Source: Oceanicaulis sp052055585
GTDB taxonomy: Bacteria > Pseudomonadota > Alphaproteobacteria > Caulobacterales > Maricaulaceae
Direction: 5' to 3'
Assembly (NCBI RefSeq): GCF_052055585.1
Contig: NZ_CP170485.1
Location: 2,046,001 to 2,110,000, forward strand
DNA length: 64,000 nucleotides
In this document: piece by piece, positions 26,328 to 34,469 of the stretch
Layout: the number at the start of each line of letters is the position of its first letter
How positions within the stretch are numbered: position 1 is the first letter of the stretch
Position numbers and translations under genes: made by a program
Notes under the pieces: generated by a model
The model's input: the letters and a program-made list of their open reading frames with translations, nothing else
Database searches by the model: none
What the model was told of the DNA's origin: nothing

Positions 26328-27473
26328 ATGACCGCGGCCGTTATTCGTTCCACAGGCTTGTGGACGCCAGCCAACTCCATTTCCAATGAAGAGCTGGTGG
26401 AAAGCTTCAACGCCTACGTCGCCCAGTACAATCAGGAGCATGCGGCCGCGATCGAAGCGGGCGAGATTGCGCCTCTGTCTCCGTCGTCCGCCGAATTTGT
26501 CGAGAAAGCCTCCGGCATCAAGTCGCGTTACGTCATCGACAAGGATGGCGTGCTCGACACCAGGCGGATGAAGCCCTTCATTCCGGCGCGCGAGAACACC
26601 GAAATCTCCACCCTGGCCGAAATCGGCGTGAAGGCTTGTCAGGATGCGCTCCAGCGCGCTGGCAAGACTGCAGCCGATGTGGACGGGGTGATCGTCGCCG
26701 CCTCCAATCTGCAGCGCGGCTATCCGGCGGTCGCCGTGGAAATCCAGGACGCACTGGGCATCGAAGACGGCTTCGGCTTTGACATGAACGTCGCCTGCTC
26801 TTCGGCCACCTTCGGCATCCAGACCGCGGCGGACCAGATCGCCGCCGGCCATGCCCGCGCCATTCTGGTGGTGAACCCGGAAATCTGCTCGGCGCACCTG
26901 AACTGGTGTGACCGCGACAGCCACTTCATCTTCGGCGATGTGGCGACTGCGATCCTGCTCGAACGCGAGGATCTGGGCGAAAGCGGCTGGCGCATCATCG
27001 GCACCAAGCTGAAGACCAAGTTCTCCAACAATATCCGCAACAATTTCGGCTTCCTGAACCGGACCGAACGCCCCACCGGCGAAGCGGGTCAGGAAAACCT
27101 GCTCGCGCCCAAGGATGACAAGCTGTTCGTCCAGGAGGGCCGCAAGGTGTTCAAGGAAGTCGTGCCGATGGTGTCGGAGATGATCCGCACGCATATGGGC
27201 GAGCTGGGCCTTGAGGCGGACGACATGCGCCGTGTCTGGCTGCATCAGGCGAACATCAATATGAACCTGATGATTGCCAAGAAGGTGTTTGGTCGCGAGG
27301 CCGGCGGCGAGGATGCGCCGACCATTCTGGACGAATACGCCAACACCTCATCGGCTGGCTCCATCATCGCCTTCCACAAGCATTCCGATGACTTTGCGGC
27401 CGGTGAAAAAGGCGTGATCTGTTCCTTCGGCGCCGGATACTCCGCCGGCACCGTCTTTGTGGAGCGGCTCTGA
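26328..27473 (+). CDS. Beta-ketoacyl-ACP synthase III-like (FabH family, long type)
   Basis: A thiolase-fold condensing enzyme of 381 residues, longer than the usual 320 of FabH because of insertions near the N-terminus and around residues 220-260. The triad is present: Cys in MNVACSSATFGIQ near 151, His in WLHQANINMN near 306 and Asn in EYANTSSAGSI near 345. It would condense an acyl-CoA with malonyl-ACP, starting fatty acid or polyketide chains. This long type occurs across proteobacteria beside the standard FabH and its substrate is uncertain. It is followed by a peptidase gene whose start lies within 2 bp of its stop. Confidence 0.85.
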   Translation: MTAAVIRSTGLWTPANSISNEELVESFNAYVAQYNQEHAAAIEAGEIAPLSPSSAEFVEKASGIKSRYVIDKDGVLDTRRMKPFIPARENTEISTLAEIGVKACQDALQRAGKTAADVDGVIVAASNLQRGYPAVAVEIQDALGIEDGFGFDMNVACSSATFGIQTAADQIAAGHARAILVVNPEICSAHLNWCDRDSHFIFGDVATAILLEREDLGESGWRIIGTKLKTKFSNNIRNNFGFLNRTERPTGEAGQENLLAPKDDKLFVQEGRKVFKEVVPMVSEMIRTHMGELGLEADDMRRVWLHQANINMNLMIAKKVFGREAGGEDAPTILDEYANTSSAGSIIAFHKHSDDFAAGEKGVICSFGAGYSAGTVFVERL

Positions 27474-27474
27474 G

Positions 27475-28536
27475 GTGAACCAGCCCGCCGATAGCACGCT
27501 TTTCGCCCGCGTGTTGGCGAAGACCAACGAGTATCTCGACTTCCCATCCGTGGTCGGGCACGAAACGCCTTTCCTCGACCATCTGGCGCGTGATTTCTCG
27601 GCTCTGGGCTGCACGGTCGACCGACCGCAAAATCTGTGCGTCATCACGCTGTCTGAGCCCGGCCCGGTCTATCTGGCGCATGCGGACCGTCATGGCGCTG
27701 TGATCGCGGAGGACGGCGCCGCCGTCTACGCCGCCCAGGCGGTGAAGAACACCAAGTATTCCGACGCCGCCACCCATACCGAGGCATTCGCCGCCACCGT
27801 CTCCAAACGCTATGAGGGCGAGGACGTCTTCGCCTACGACCGCAAGACGGGCGGCCGCCTCGCCTATGGCAATATCAAGCGCGCCCGGATCGACGAACAG
27901 AACCGTCTGATTGTCGACATCGAGGACCTGCCTCCGCTGCCGGGCGGCACGCCTGTCGCGTTTGCGCGCGATGTGACGCGCAACAAGTCCGGCCATGTCT
28001 CGGGTCAGCTGGATAATCCGGTCTCCCTCGCCGCCCTGCGCATCGCCGCAGAATTCGGTCTGAAGGGCACGATCATCGCCACCGCCGAGGAAGAGATCGG
28101 CCGCTCCGCCACACACTTCCTGAACTGGGCGCAGGCGGGCGGGCTCAAGCCTACCAAGGAACTGGTGGTGTGCGACACCTCCCCCTTTGATGACGCTGCC
28201 GCCTGCATGGCGGGCGCGGTCATCCTGCGCCGTCGCGACGCCACGTCGAGCTTTCACGATGCGATGGTGACCCGGCTTGAAAGCGCGGCCAGCCGCGCGG
28301 GCGCGCCGATGATCTTCAAGGACAGCTTCATCGCGCGGGAAAACGACGCCCGCGCCCGTCGCGAGCTGCCGCTCAAATCCATGGGCCTGACCGAGCTCGG
28401 GCGCATCACCGCGGACAGCCAGGGCCAGTATGCCGGAGCGACGCTGCAGCTGCCGACCTATAACTACCATTCCAACGAAGAAACGACCTCGGTGAAGGCG
28501 CTGACCGCCTTCGTCCGGACCCTGCTGGCGATCTGA
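27475..28536 (+). CDS. M42/M20-like metallopeptidase
   Basis: A 353-residue co-catalytic zinc peptidase. Putative metal-binding residues are in AHADRHGAV near 73, SGQLDNPVS near 185, TAEEEIGRS near 212 (catalytic Glu-Glu), VCDTSPFDD near 240 and NYHSNEE near 335, the pattern of the M42/FrvX aminopeptidase group. I prefer the GTG at 27475, one base after the FabH-like stop; another GTG lies at 27457 inside that gene. The tight spacing suggests coupled expression with the FabH-like gene, though no shared pathway is known. Confidence 0.75.
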   Translation: MNQPADSTLFARVLAKTNEYLDFPSVVGHETPFLDHLARDFSALGCTVDRPQNLCVITLSEPGPVYLAHADRHGAVIAEDGAAVYAAQAVKNTKYSDAATHTEAFAATVSKRYEGEDVFAYDRKTGGRLAYGNIKRARIDEQNRLIVDIEDLPPLPGGTPVAFARDVTRNKSGHVSGQLDNPVSLAALRIAAEFGLKGTIIATAEEEIGRSATHFLNWAQAGGLKPTKELVVCDTSPFDDAAACMAGAVILRRRDATSSFHDAMVTRLESAASRAGAPMIFKDSFIARENDARARRELPLKSMGLTELGRITADSQGQYAGATLQLPTYNYHSNEETTSVKALTAFVRTLLAI

Positions 28537-28537
28537 T

Positions 28538-28573
28538 AAAAAAGATCCCGCTTTGGCGAAAGCCGAAGCGGGA
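28538..28573 (-). terminator. Rho-independent terminator of amtB
   Basis: Read on the minus strand, a long hairpin forms between 28546-28557 and 28562-28573 (one G-U pair, GAAA-type loop) and is followed by six T (complement of A at 28538-28543). It lies 60 bp downstream of the amtB stop. It also abuts the stop of the plus-strand peptidase gene, where no T-run is available. Confidence 0.88.
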
Positions 28574-28633
28574 CCAGTCAGGGAGGAAACTGTGCGCCGG
28601 GCGGCTGTGGAGCCATCGCCCGGCGAATGTGTG

Positions 28634-29845
28634 TCAGGCGCTCTCCCCGTGCAGCGCCACATCGAGGCCGGTGACCTCGTCTTCTTCTTCAACCCGCAAC
28701 TTCATCACCCGTTCCATCAGCCACAGAATGGCGAAGGTGGCGATGCCGCACCATGCCGCAGCCGCCAGCGCGCCCCAGGTCTGGGTGAACACCAGCATGA
28801 CATTGCCTTCCACCGCGCCGGGCGTTCCGCCGATGGCGGAGCTGGCGAAAACCCCGGTCAGGATTGCGCCCGCGAAACCGCCCACGCCGTGCAGGCCGAA
28901 CGCATCCAGGCTGTCATCATACTTGCCCAGCTTCTTCAGGCCGGTGACGCCCCAATAGGCCACCAGCGTCGTCAGCACGCCGATCAGGAAGGCGGCGTAA
29001 GGCTCGACAAAGCCGGCCGCCGGCGTGATGCCGACAAGACCCGCAATGGCGCCCGATGCTGCGCCCAGCACAGACGGTTTGCCGCGCATCACCCATTCCA
29101 GGATCGCCCAGGTCAGGGCCGCAGCCGCCGCCGCAATCTGGGTCACGAGAGCGGCATGGGCCGCCAGTGCGTTCGCGCCTAGCGCCGAGCCGCCATTGAA
29201 GCCGAACCAGCCCACCCACAGAAGACCGGCGCCGATCACGGTCAGCACGAGATTGTGGGGCGGCTGGCCCTCTTTGGGCCAGCCGCGCCGCGGGCCCAGC
29301 TTAAGCGCCAGCACCAGACCCGCTACACCGGCGTTGATATGGACCACGGCCCCTCCCGCGAAATCCAGCACGCCTGCGTCGTACAAGAACCCTTCACCCC
29401 AGACCCAGTGCGCAATCGGCGCATAGACCACCAGCAGCCAGATGGGTGCGAACACCATCCAGGCCTTGAAGCTGAGACGCTCTGCTGCACCGCCGGCGAT
29501 GATCGCCACGGTGATGATCGCAAAGGTCATCTGAAACAGGATGAACACCGCTTCGGGCAGGCCCGCCGCTTCGCTTTCAAGGTTCAATCCGTTCAGAAAG
29601 ACCTTGCCGAAACCGCCAAACAGCGCGCCGTCGCCCGAGAAGGCGAAGGAATAGCCTGCAATCACCCAGACCAGAGATACCACCATGGCCGCGCCCAGAG
29701 ACTGCATCAGCGTGGAGAGTACGTTCTGACGGCGCACCATGCCGCCATAGAACAGGGCGAGCCCCGGCAGGGTCATCATCAAGACCAGCGCGCACGCCGT
29801 GAGAATCCACGCCACATCGCCGCCTGAAAACTGAACCTGATCCAT
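28634..29845 (-). CDS. amtB: Ammonium transporter
   Basis: An inner-membrane ammonium channel of 403 residues with eleven expected helices. The twin histidines of the pore are in GAVVHINAGVAGLV near 168 and LDAFGLHGVGGFAGAI near 318; the external gate region SFAFSGDG and the GLALFYGGMVRRQN start are also typical. The N-terminus begins in the first helix without a long signal peptide. Unlike most amtB genes there is no glnK next to it. Its own terminator lies downstream and a 10-bp inverted repeat sits upstream at 29960-29990. Confidence 0.95.
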   Translation of the reverse strand: MDQVQFSGGDVAWILTACALVLMMTLPGLALFYGGMVRRQNVLSTLMQSLGAAMVVSLVWVIAGYSFAFSGDGALFGGFGKVFLNGLNLESEAAGLPEAVFILFQMTFAIITVAIIAGGAAERLSFKAWMVFAPIWLLVVYAPIAHWVWGEGFLYDAGVLDFAGGAVVHINAGVAGLVLALKLGPRRGWPKEGQPPHNLVLTVIGAGLLWVGWFGFNGGSALGANALAAHAALVTQIAAAAAALTWAILEWVMRGKPSVLGAASGAIAGLVGITPAAGFVEPYAAFLIGVLTTLVAYWGVTGLKKLGKYDDSLDAFGLHGVGGFAGAILTGVFASSAIGGTPGAVEGNVMLVFTQTWGALAAAAWCGIATFAILWLMERVMKLRVEEEDEVTGLDVALHGESA

Positions 29846-29959
29846 ACTCGCGCTCCTCTTCGCCCGAATGCACGGACAAACTTGCGCCCGCGCCGGACGA
29901 CGAGTCAGCGCTCAACCCGCATTTTGAGATGCAGCTGATCGCATCCGCTCAAAACAAAG

Positions 29960-29990
29960 GCGCCCTTGCACGCAGTTCGAGCAAGGGCGC
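29960..29990 (-). terminator. Hairpin upstream of amtB (second terminator or leader element)
   Basis: GCGCCCTTGC (29960-29969) is perfectly complementary to 29981-29990 across an 11-base loop. On the minus strand it is followed by CTTTGTTTT. It lies between the terminator at 30008-30041 and the amtB start at 29845. It could be a backup terminator of the upstream gene or a leader structure of amtB; position alone does not decide. Confidence 0.5.
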
Positions 29991-30007
29991 AAACCGGGAC
30001 GGACCAT

Positions 30008-30041
30008 AAAAAAAGCCCCGGCGTCTGCAGCGCCGGGGCTT
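30008..30041 (-). terminator. Rho-independent terminator
   Basis: An 11-bp perfect stem, AAGCCCCGGCG (30013-30023) with CGCCGGGGCTT (30031-30041), has a 7-base loop and, on the minus strand, a run of seven T (A at 30008-30014). It lies 24 bp downstream of the 126-residue hypothetical gene and ends that transcript. Confidence 0.93.
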
Positions 30042-30064
30042 CACGTTACAGGATGAGGCGCGGC

Positions 30065-30445
30065 CTAGCCGTTCACCTCAGTCGCTTCAGTGATCTTGTA
30101 GACAAGGTCATCGCCATCCGCTTCGTGGATGGTCACGTAATCGCCGTGGCGCAGGGTGTGTTCACCGAGCTTGTACACCGGCTCATCCGGGCCTTCCTGC
30201 TCTTCGTCGTAATGGAAGAACCAGTTGGCGCCGCGATGGGTCAGCCAGCCATCCGCCTTCTCGTCCTCGTCCGGCGAGAAACGAATGACGGTGCAGGCTT
30301 TCTTATGGGCGCGCCACAGCTCGGTATCGAGCTTGCCGTCCTTGTCGAGCGGCGCGGTGATCACATAGCCACGCGAATCATCGCCGCCGGGATATCCCGC
30401 ATCAGGGTTGCGGCTGAGCCGCAGGGTCAGACGGGTCAAAGCCAT
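30065..30445 (-). CDS. Conserved hypothetical protein, 126 residues
   Basis: I do not recognise a family. The protein is acidic and rich in charged, aromatic residues: RLTLRLSRNPDAGYPGGDDSRGYVITAPLDKDGKLD, then ACTVIRFSPDEDEKADGWLTHRGANWFFHYDE and HTLRHGDYVTIHEADGDDLVYKI. No signal peptide or transmembrane helix; it looks like a small soluble beta-rich protein. It has a GAGG ribosome site, a strong terminator, and lies 36 bp downstream of a universal stress protein on the same strand, so it may be co-expressed with it. Confidence 0.75.
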   Translation of the reverse strand: MALTRLTLRLSRNPDAGYPGGDDSRGYVITAPLDKDGKLDTELWRAHKKACTVIRFSPDEDEKADGWLTHRGANWFFHYDEEQEGPDEPVYKLGEHTLRHGDYVTIHEADGDDLVYKITEATEVNG

Positions 30446-30480
30446 TCCAGCCTCCTCAGATCGTCTTTTCTATAAAAGGG

Positions 30481-31317
30481 TTAGTGCGCCATCAGCAGGG
30501 ACGGGCCATGCTCGGCGGTCAGAAGTTGTCGCGTCACCCCGCCAAACATGAACTGGGCGATCCGGGAATGGCCATAGGCGCCGGCGACCAGAAGATCAGC
30601 CTTGTCAGCCGCCTCCAGAAGCGCATCGCCAAGACCGCCCTTGCCGTCGATCTCTTGCGTTTTCGCGGTCACGCCACGCGCCGCCAGCCAGTGCGTCAGA
30701 CGATTGGGGGCGGACGCAGCACGGTCGTGATAATCAAGATTCCGGGCGCTGTGCAGCACCGTCACCTCAACGCCTTCACGGAACAGGGGCGCGGCGGCAA
30801 AGGCGGCGCGAGACGCCTCCTTGGAGCCGTCCCAGGCCACCGCAATGCGCTTGGGCGGGATGGCGCCCTGCCGCGGCACATAGATGGGGCAGCCTTCCTC
30901 GACCATGCAGGCGGCGGTGAAATCCGCCAGCGGACCACGTCCGGCGGCGGCGCGCGGACAAGTCACCAGCAGACGCACCAGGCGCGCCTGTTCTGCAGCT
31001 TCGGACGGGCTGTCGATGACACGCTTGAAACTCGCGGACTCGCCCAGATCATGCGCCTTGATCGCGGCGTCAAAGGACGCACTCGCCTCTTCACACGCTT
31101 TGGCGGCTTCCTCGCGCACCGTATCGATAGCGGAGGAGACAACAGAGGCGCCGGCTGCGCCGGGACCTGTCCAGAGCATGTAGGCGGCGGGGTCCGGTTC
31201 GACGAACAGCCCCCGCAGGTCCGCATCAAACAGGGGCGCCAGCGCACATGCGGCTTTCAGCGGCGTAGCATCGCTGTCAGAGCCTTGCAGGGCGACCAGA
31301 ATGCGTTCGGGCTTCAT
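30481..31317 (-). CDS. Universal stress protein, tandem Usp domains
   Basis: A 278-residue protein with two Usp folds. The first begins KPERILVALQGSDSDATPLKAAC, the second KRIAVAWDGSKEASRAAFAAAPL near 150. The C-terminal GAYGHSRIAQFMFGGVTRQLL has the G-x2-G-x9-G(S/T)-like ATP-binding loop, so the second domain probably binds ATP while the first looks degenerate. The ATG at 31317 follows GGGAGG. Usp proteins act in stress tolerance in the cytosol; the partner is unknown. Confidence 0.9.
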   Translation of the reverse strand: MKPERILVALQGSDSDATPLKAACALAPLFDADLRGLFVEPDPAAYMLWTGPGAAGASVVSSAIDTVREEAAKACEEASASFDAAIKAHDLGESASFKRVIDSPSEAAEQARLVRLLVTCPRAAAGRGPLADFTAACMVEEGCPIYVPRQGAIPPKRIAVAWDGSKEASRAAFAAAPLFREGVEVTVLHSARNLDYHDRAASAPNRLTHWLAARGVTAKTQEIDGKGGLGDALLEAADKADLLVAGAYGHSRIAQFMFGGVTRQLLTAEHGPSLLMAH

Positions 31318-31412
31318 CAAATCCTCCCAAGGGGTTGTGACGCCGCCAATGTTCAGCAGCTATCCTTGAACTTACGCTGTTTCACGATACGACGGAATTG
31401 AGTGAAAGCCGA

Positions 31413-32069
31413 ATGGAGCGGGACAAAGTGGCGCGGTCAGCACGAAAAGAGGGCAAAGCGGCGACCGACAAACCGGTCCGGGCCTGGCAGCGCATGCTGT
31501 CGGGGCGTCGGCTGGACCTACTGGACCCTTCACCCTTTGACGTGGAGATCGATGACATCGCCCAGGGTCTGGCCCGGGTAGCGCGCTGGAACGGGCAGAC
31601 GATGGGCGATCACGCCTTTTCTGTCGCCGAGCACTCGGTCGTCGTGGAGCAGCTGTGCGGCCTTCTCGAACCGGACTGGCCCATGAAATGGCGGCTCGCC
31701 GCCCTTCTGCATGACGCCGCCGAATATGTCATTGGCGATATGATCTCGCCCTTCAAGGCCGCTTTGGGCTATGACTACAAGGCGTTCGAGGCCCGGCTGG
31801 AGGGGGCGATCCACATGCGATACGGCTTGCCGCCTGAACTGCCCAAAACCATCAAGACCGTGATCAAGCGCGCCGATCGGATCTGCGCCTATCATGAAGC
31901 TGTACAGATTGCTGGTTTCTCTGTTGACGAAGGACGCAAGCTCTTTGGCCGCCCGCCGGTGGATGCGAAGGTCGAGATCAACCCGCTGCCGGTGAAGGCG
32001 GCGCAGGCGCTGTTTCTGCAGCGGTTTTCAGAGCTTCACGCCCTGACTGAAGCGGAGCTCGGTCGATGA
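31413..32069 (+). CDS. HD-domain hydrolase, YfbR-like
   Basis: A 218-residue phosphohydrolase of the HD superfamily. The metal ligands are visible: His in GDHAFSVAEHS near 65, the His-Asp pair in ALLHDAAEYVIGDM near 100 and Asp in KRADRICAYHEA near 155. YfbR-like 5'-deoxynucleotidases and related proteins have this size. The start is uncertain: ATG at 31413, or TTG at 31398. Its stop overlaps the nrtR start (ATGA), so the two are coupled, which suggests a nucleotide or NAD link; that is inference. Confidence 0.8.
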   Translation: MERDKVARSARKEGKAATDKPVRAWQRMLSGRRLDLLDPSPFDVEIDDIAQGLARVARWNGQTMGDHAFSVAEHSVVVEQLCGLLEPDWPMKWRLAALLHDAAEYVIGDMISPFKAALGYDYKAFEARLEGAIHMRYGLPPELPKTIKTVIKRADRICAYHEAVQIAGFSVDEGRKLFGRPPVDAKVEINPLPVKAAQALFLQRFSELHALTEAELGR

Positions 32070-33049
32070 AGCCCGATCTGAACGCCGCTATCCAGCCGCT
32101 CGTCGTGGGCCTGAACGCGGTGATCTTTGCGGCGTCCGAAGGCGACCTCAAAGTGCTGGTGACCGAAAGCGTCGAGGGGGGCGAGCCCGCCCTGCCCTTC
32201 GGTCCGTTTGACCCCAGCGCCCACCGCACATTCGAGATCGGCCTGCGTGAATGGGTGCGAGATCAAACCGGGTTCGAGCTTGGCTATGTGGAACAACTCT
32301 ACACCTTCGGCGACCGGGGCCGCGAAGCGCCTTTGGCGGCGCTGGCCGGCGCGCAGGACGCCCGCGTCCTGTCAGTGGGCTATCTGGGCCTGACCCCGGA
32401 AGCGCGCCCGCTCAACACCTCCGAGGCCCACTGGGACAGCTGGAAACGGTTCTTTCCGTGGGAAGATCATCGCTGCGGGCGCCCGGCCGTGCTCACGAAA
32501 GTCATCGAGCCCGCCTTGCGCTCCTGGTGTGATGAAGCCGCCGCCCCCGGGCGCCGCGCCGCACGCTTTGACCGGGTGCGGGCGACCTTCGGGCTGGATG
32601 GCGCGCTGTGGAATGAAGAACGGGCGCTCGATCGCTATGAGCTGCTTTACGAAGCCGGGCTCGTGACCGAAGCGGCGCGGGATCGGGGCGAACCCAATGC
32701 GGCGCCGGACGGCCTGGGCGTCGCCATGGCGTCTGACCATCGCCGCATCCTCGCCACCGCCCTCTCGCGCCTGCGCGGCAAGATCAAATACCGCCCCGTG
32801 GTGTTCGAACTGATGGGGGAAAGCTTCACCCTGTCCGACCTGCAGCGGGTCGTGGAATCCGTCTCCGGCTTCACCCTGCACAAGCAGAATTTCCGCCGCG
32901 CACTGGACCGCGCTGGTTTTGTGGCGGGTACGGGACGGGTGGAGAGCCAGACCGGCGGTCGCCCTGCCGAGCTCTATCGCTTCGCCCGCGAAAACCTGAC
33001 CGCAGGCGCCGCCCTGGGGCTCTCCATTCCCCGCGCGAAGGACAATTGA
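32066..33049 (+). CDS. nrtR: NrtR-type Nudix-related transcriptional regulator of NAD metabolism
   Basis: A 327-residue two-part protein: an N-terminal Nudix fold (about 1-170) and a C-terminal winged helix (about 230-310), YRPVVFELMGESFTLSDLQRVVESVSGFTLHKQNFRRALDR, then GRPAELYRF. The Nudix box is degenerate: the REUxEExGU part reads REWVRDQTGFE, so the catalytic glutamates are lost and the domain should only sense ligand. NrtR proteins repress NAD biosynthesis genes and are released by ADP-ribose. nadA, nadB and nadC begin 1.4 kb downstream on the same strand, a strong context match. The GH5-like gene follows after 2 bp. Confidence 0.88.
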   Translation: MKPDLNAAIQPLVVGLNAVIFAASEGDLKVLVTESVEGGEPALPFGPFDPSAHRTFEIGLREWVRDQTGFELGYVEQLYTFGDRGREAPLAALAGAQDARVLSVGYLGLTPEARPLNTSEAHWDSWKRFFPWEDHRCGRPAVLTKVIEPALRSWCDEAAAPGRRAARFDRVRATFGLDGALWNEERALDRYELLYEAGLVTEAARDRGEPNAAPDGLGVAMASDHRRILATALSRLRGKIKYRPVVFELMGESFTLSDLQRVVESVSGFTLHKQNFRRALDRAGFVAGTGRVESQTGGRPAELYRFARENLTAGAALGLSIPRAKDN

Positions 33050-33051
33050 CC

Positions 33052-34245
33052 ATGAAAGCCGGACTGATCGCCGCCCTTCTTCTCGGTTTGACCAGCCCGG
33101 CGCCTGCCTTCGCCCAATCGGAGACTCCCGACGCCATGGCGTTCTGGAGCGAACACCGACGTGGCGCGAATTTCTTCAACGAGGTTGAAACCGAGCAACG
33201 CATCGCGGACGCCGCCCGAGCCGGGCTCGATTTTATCCGCCTGACGCCCAGCAAATGGCGTGATGAGGCGGGTCAGGGTCTGTTTGGCGATCTTTCAACG
33301 CCCTATGAGGGGGTGAACCCGGCGCTCATCGCACATCTGGTCGCCATGCTGGACGCCGCCGAGGCCCATGACATCAAGGTCGTGCTGACGCTTTTGGACA
33401 TGCCCTGCATGTATGGGCGTCAGGGCGATGATCCGGACACCGCCGCGGCCCTGTGGCGCAACGAAGCCTGTCTGGATCAGGCGGCCAAGGCGTGGACGGA
33501 TCTTGCTTCCGCCCTCGATGCGCACCCTGCATTGGCAGGCTATAACCCGCTCAACGAACCCCAGCCCGCCCCGGTCCTTGCCGATATTGACGCGCCCGGA
33601 GACGATTTTCTCGCCTTCACAGCAGCGCATCAGGGCACAACGGCGGATCTGGACCTCTTCAACGCTCGCATGATCAGCGCCATTCGCAGCGTGGATGCGA
33701 CCACGCCCATTCATCTGGAGCCGGACCTTTACGCCGCGCCTGCCGCCTTGCCCGCCATGGCGCCGGTCGAGGACGCGCGTGTGATCTATTCGGTCCATCT
33801 TTATCCCTCTTGGCTCTACGGCACGCACCGCGCCAATCGGGGCCGCTTTACCTATCCCGACGCCATGCCGATGAACTGGAATGGCGATACGGAGCGGTGG
33901 GAAGACGGACGGTTGTGCGCCCTGATGAACCCGGCCCTTGAATGGATCGAGACGCACCGGATCCCTCGCGAGCAACTGGTCGTAGCTGAGTTCGGCGTCT
34001 CCCGCCGGGTCGCAGGCGCCGAAGCCTATCTCTCTGACATTCTAAGCTGTCTGGAAGACCATGATCTTCACTGGGCCTTCTATTCCTACCGGGAAGATGC
34101 CTGGGACGAGATGGATTACGAGCTGGCTTCTGACGCCCCCGCCTGGGCGCCCTCCCACACGGATGAAGCGGGCTACCGCATCAAGAACTGGCAAACGACA
34201 ACGCTCTACCAGCTCCTCGATCAGCATCTGACGCCAGAGCCTTGA
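33052..34245 (+). CDS. Secreted glycoside hydrolase, GH5/cellulase-like
   Basis: A 397-residue precursor with signal peptide MKAGLIAALLLGLTSPAPAFAQ. The TIM-barrel pattern of GH5 is visible: ADAARAGLDFIRLTP, the acid/base glutamate in LAGYNPLNEPQPAP near 165, YSVHLYPSWLYG near 245 and the nucleophile glutamate in LVVAEFGVSRR near 305. Substrate is unknown, probably a beta-glucan or mannan; it is exported to the periplasm or beyond. The ATG at 33052 is preferred since it gives the signal peptide. It follows nrtR by 2 bp; why it is co-transcribed with an NAD regulator is unclear. Confidence 0.85.
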   Translation: MKAGLIAALLLGLTSPAPAFAQSETPDAMAFWSEHRRGANFFNEVETEQRIADAARAGLDFIRLTPSKWRDEAGQGLFGDLSTPYEGVNPALIAHLVAMLDAAEAHDIKVVLTLLDMPCMYGRQGDDPDTAAALWRNEACLDQAAKAWTDLASALDAHPALAGYNPLNEPQPAPVLADIDAPGDDFLAFTAAHQGTTADLDLFNARMISAIRSVDATTPIHLEPDLYAAPAALPAMAPVEDARVIYSVHLYPSWLYGTHRANRGRFTYPDAMPMNWNGDTERWEDGRLCALMNPALEWIETHRIPREQLVVAEFGVSRRVAGAEAYLSDILSCLEDHDLHWAFYSYREDAWDEMDYELASDAPAWAPSHTDEAGYRIKNWQTTTLYQLLDQHLTPEP

Positions 34246-34276
34246 GGCGTTTGACCCGCAAGCCCCCATTCACCAT

Positions 34277-34296
34277 ACGGTGAGCGCTTGCACCGT
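34277..34296. repeat. Imperfect palindrome upstream of nadA
   Basis: ACGGTG (34277-34282) is repeated in inverted form as CACCGT (34291-34296) around AGCGCTTG, and CACC/GGTG at 34271-34282 forms a second overlapping palindrome. It lies 16 bp before the -35 box of the nadA promoter. It may be an operator or a small terminator-like hairpin of the GH5 gene, but no T-run follows. Confidence 0.45.
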
Positions 34297-34301
34297 CATG
34301 A

Positions 34302-34339
34302 AAGTTTCAACTTGCCACCCCCTTTCATCGGCGTATATT
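34302..34339 (+). promoter_or_regulatory. nadA promoter with overlapping palindrome
   Basis: TTGCCA (34312-34317) and TATATT (34334-34339) are separated by 16 bp, close to the consensus of vegetative promoters; transcription would start near 34346. The palindrome AAGTT-TC-AACTT (34302-34313) overlaps the -35 box and is a natural place for a repressor such as NrtR. The site assignment to NrtR is inference because NrtR motifs differ between lineages. Confidence 0.7.
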
Positions 34340-34352
34340 CGCCCCCACTTAG

Positions 34353-34463
34353 GCTCATGTAGAGCAAAAGGTCGGCGACACCCCCGAGTGATCGCCGTCG
34401 TTTAAGGCCCCTGAAATGCTCAAATCGAGCATAAGTCCACACATAACCAGGGGCCGAAGGAGG
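34353..34463 (+). promoter_or_regulatory. Structured 5' leader of nadA (candidate cis-regulatory RNA)
   Basis: Three hairpin elements lie between the promoter and the nadA start: GCTC/GAGC (34353-34365), CGGCGA/TCGCCG (34373-34397), and a two-tier structure with GGCCCCTG (34406-34413) paired to CAGGGGCC (34448-34455) enclosing ATGCTC/GAGCAT (34416-34432) and a 15-base unpaired strand. The Shine-Dalgarno GGAGG (34459-34463) begins 3 bases after the outer stem. I do not recognise a known riboswitch class; a NAD-related sensor or ribosomal attenuator is possible. Confidence 0.6.
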
Positions 34464-34469
34464 ACGACC

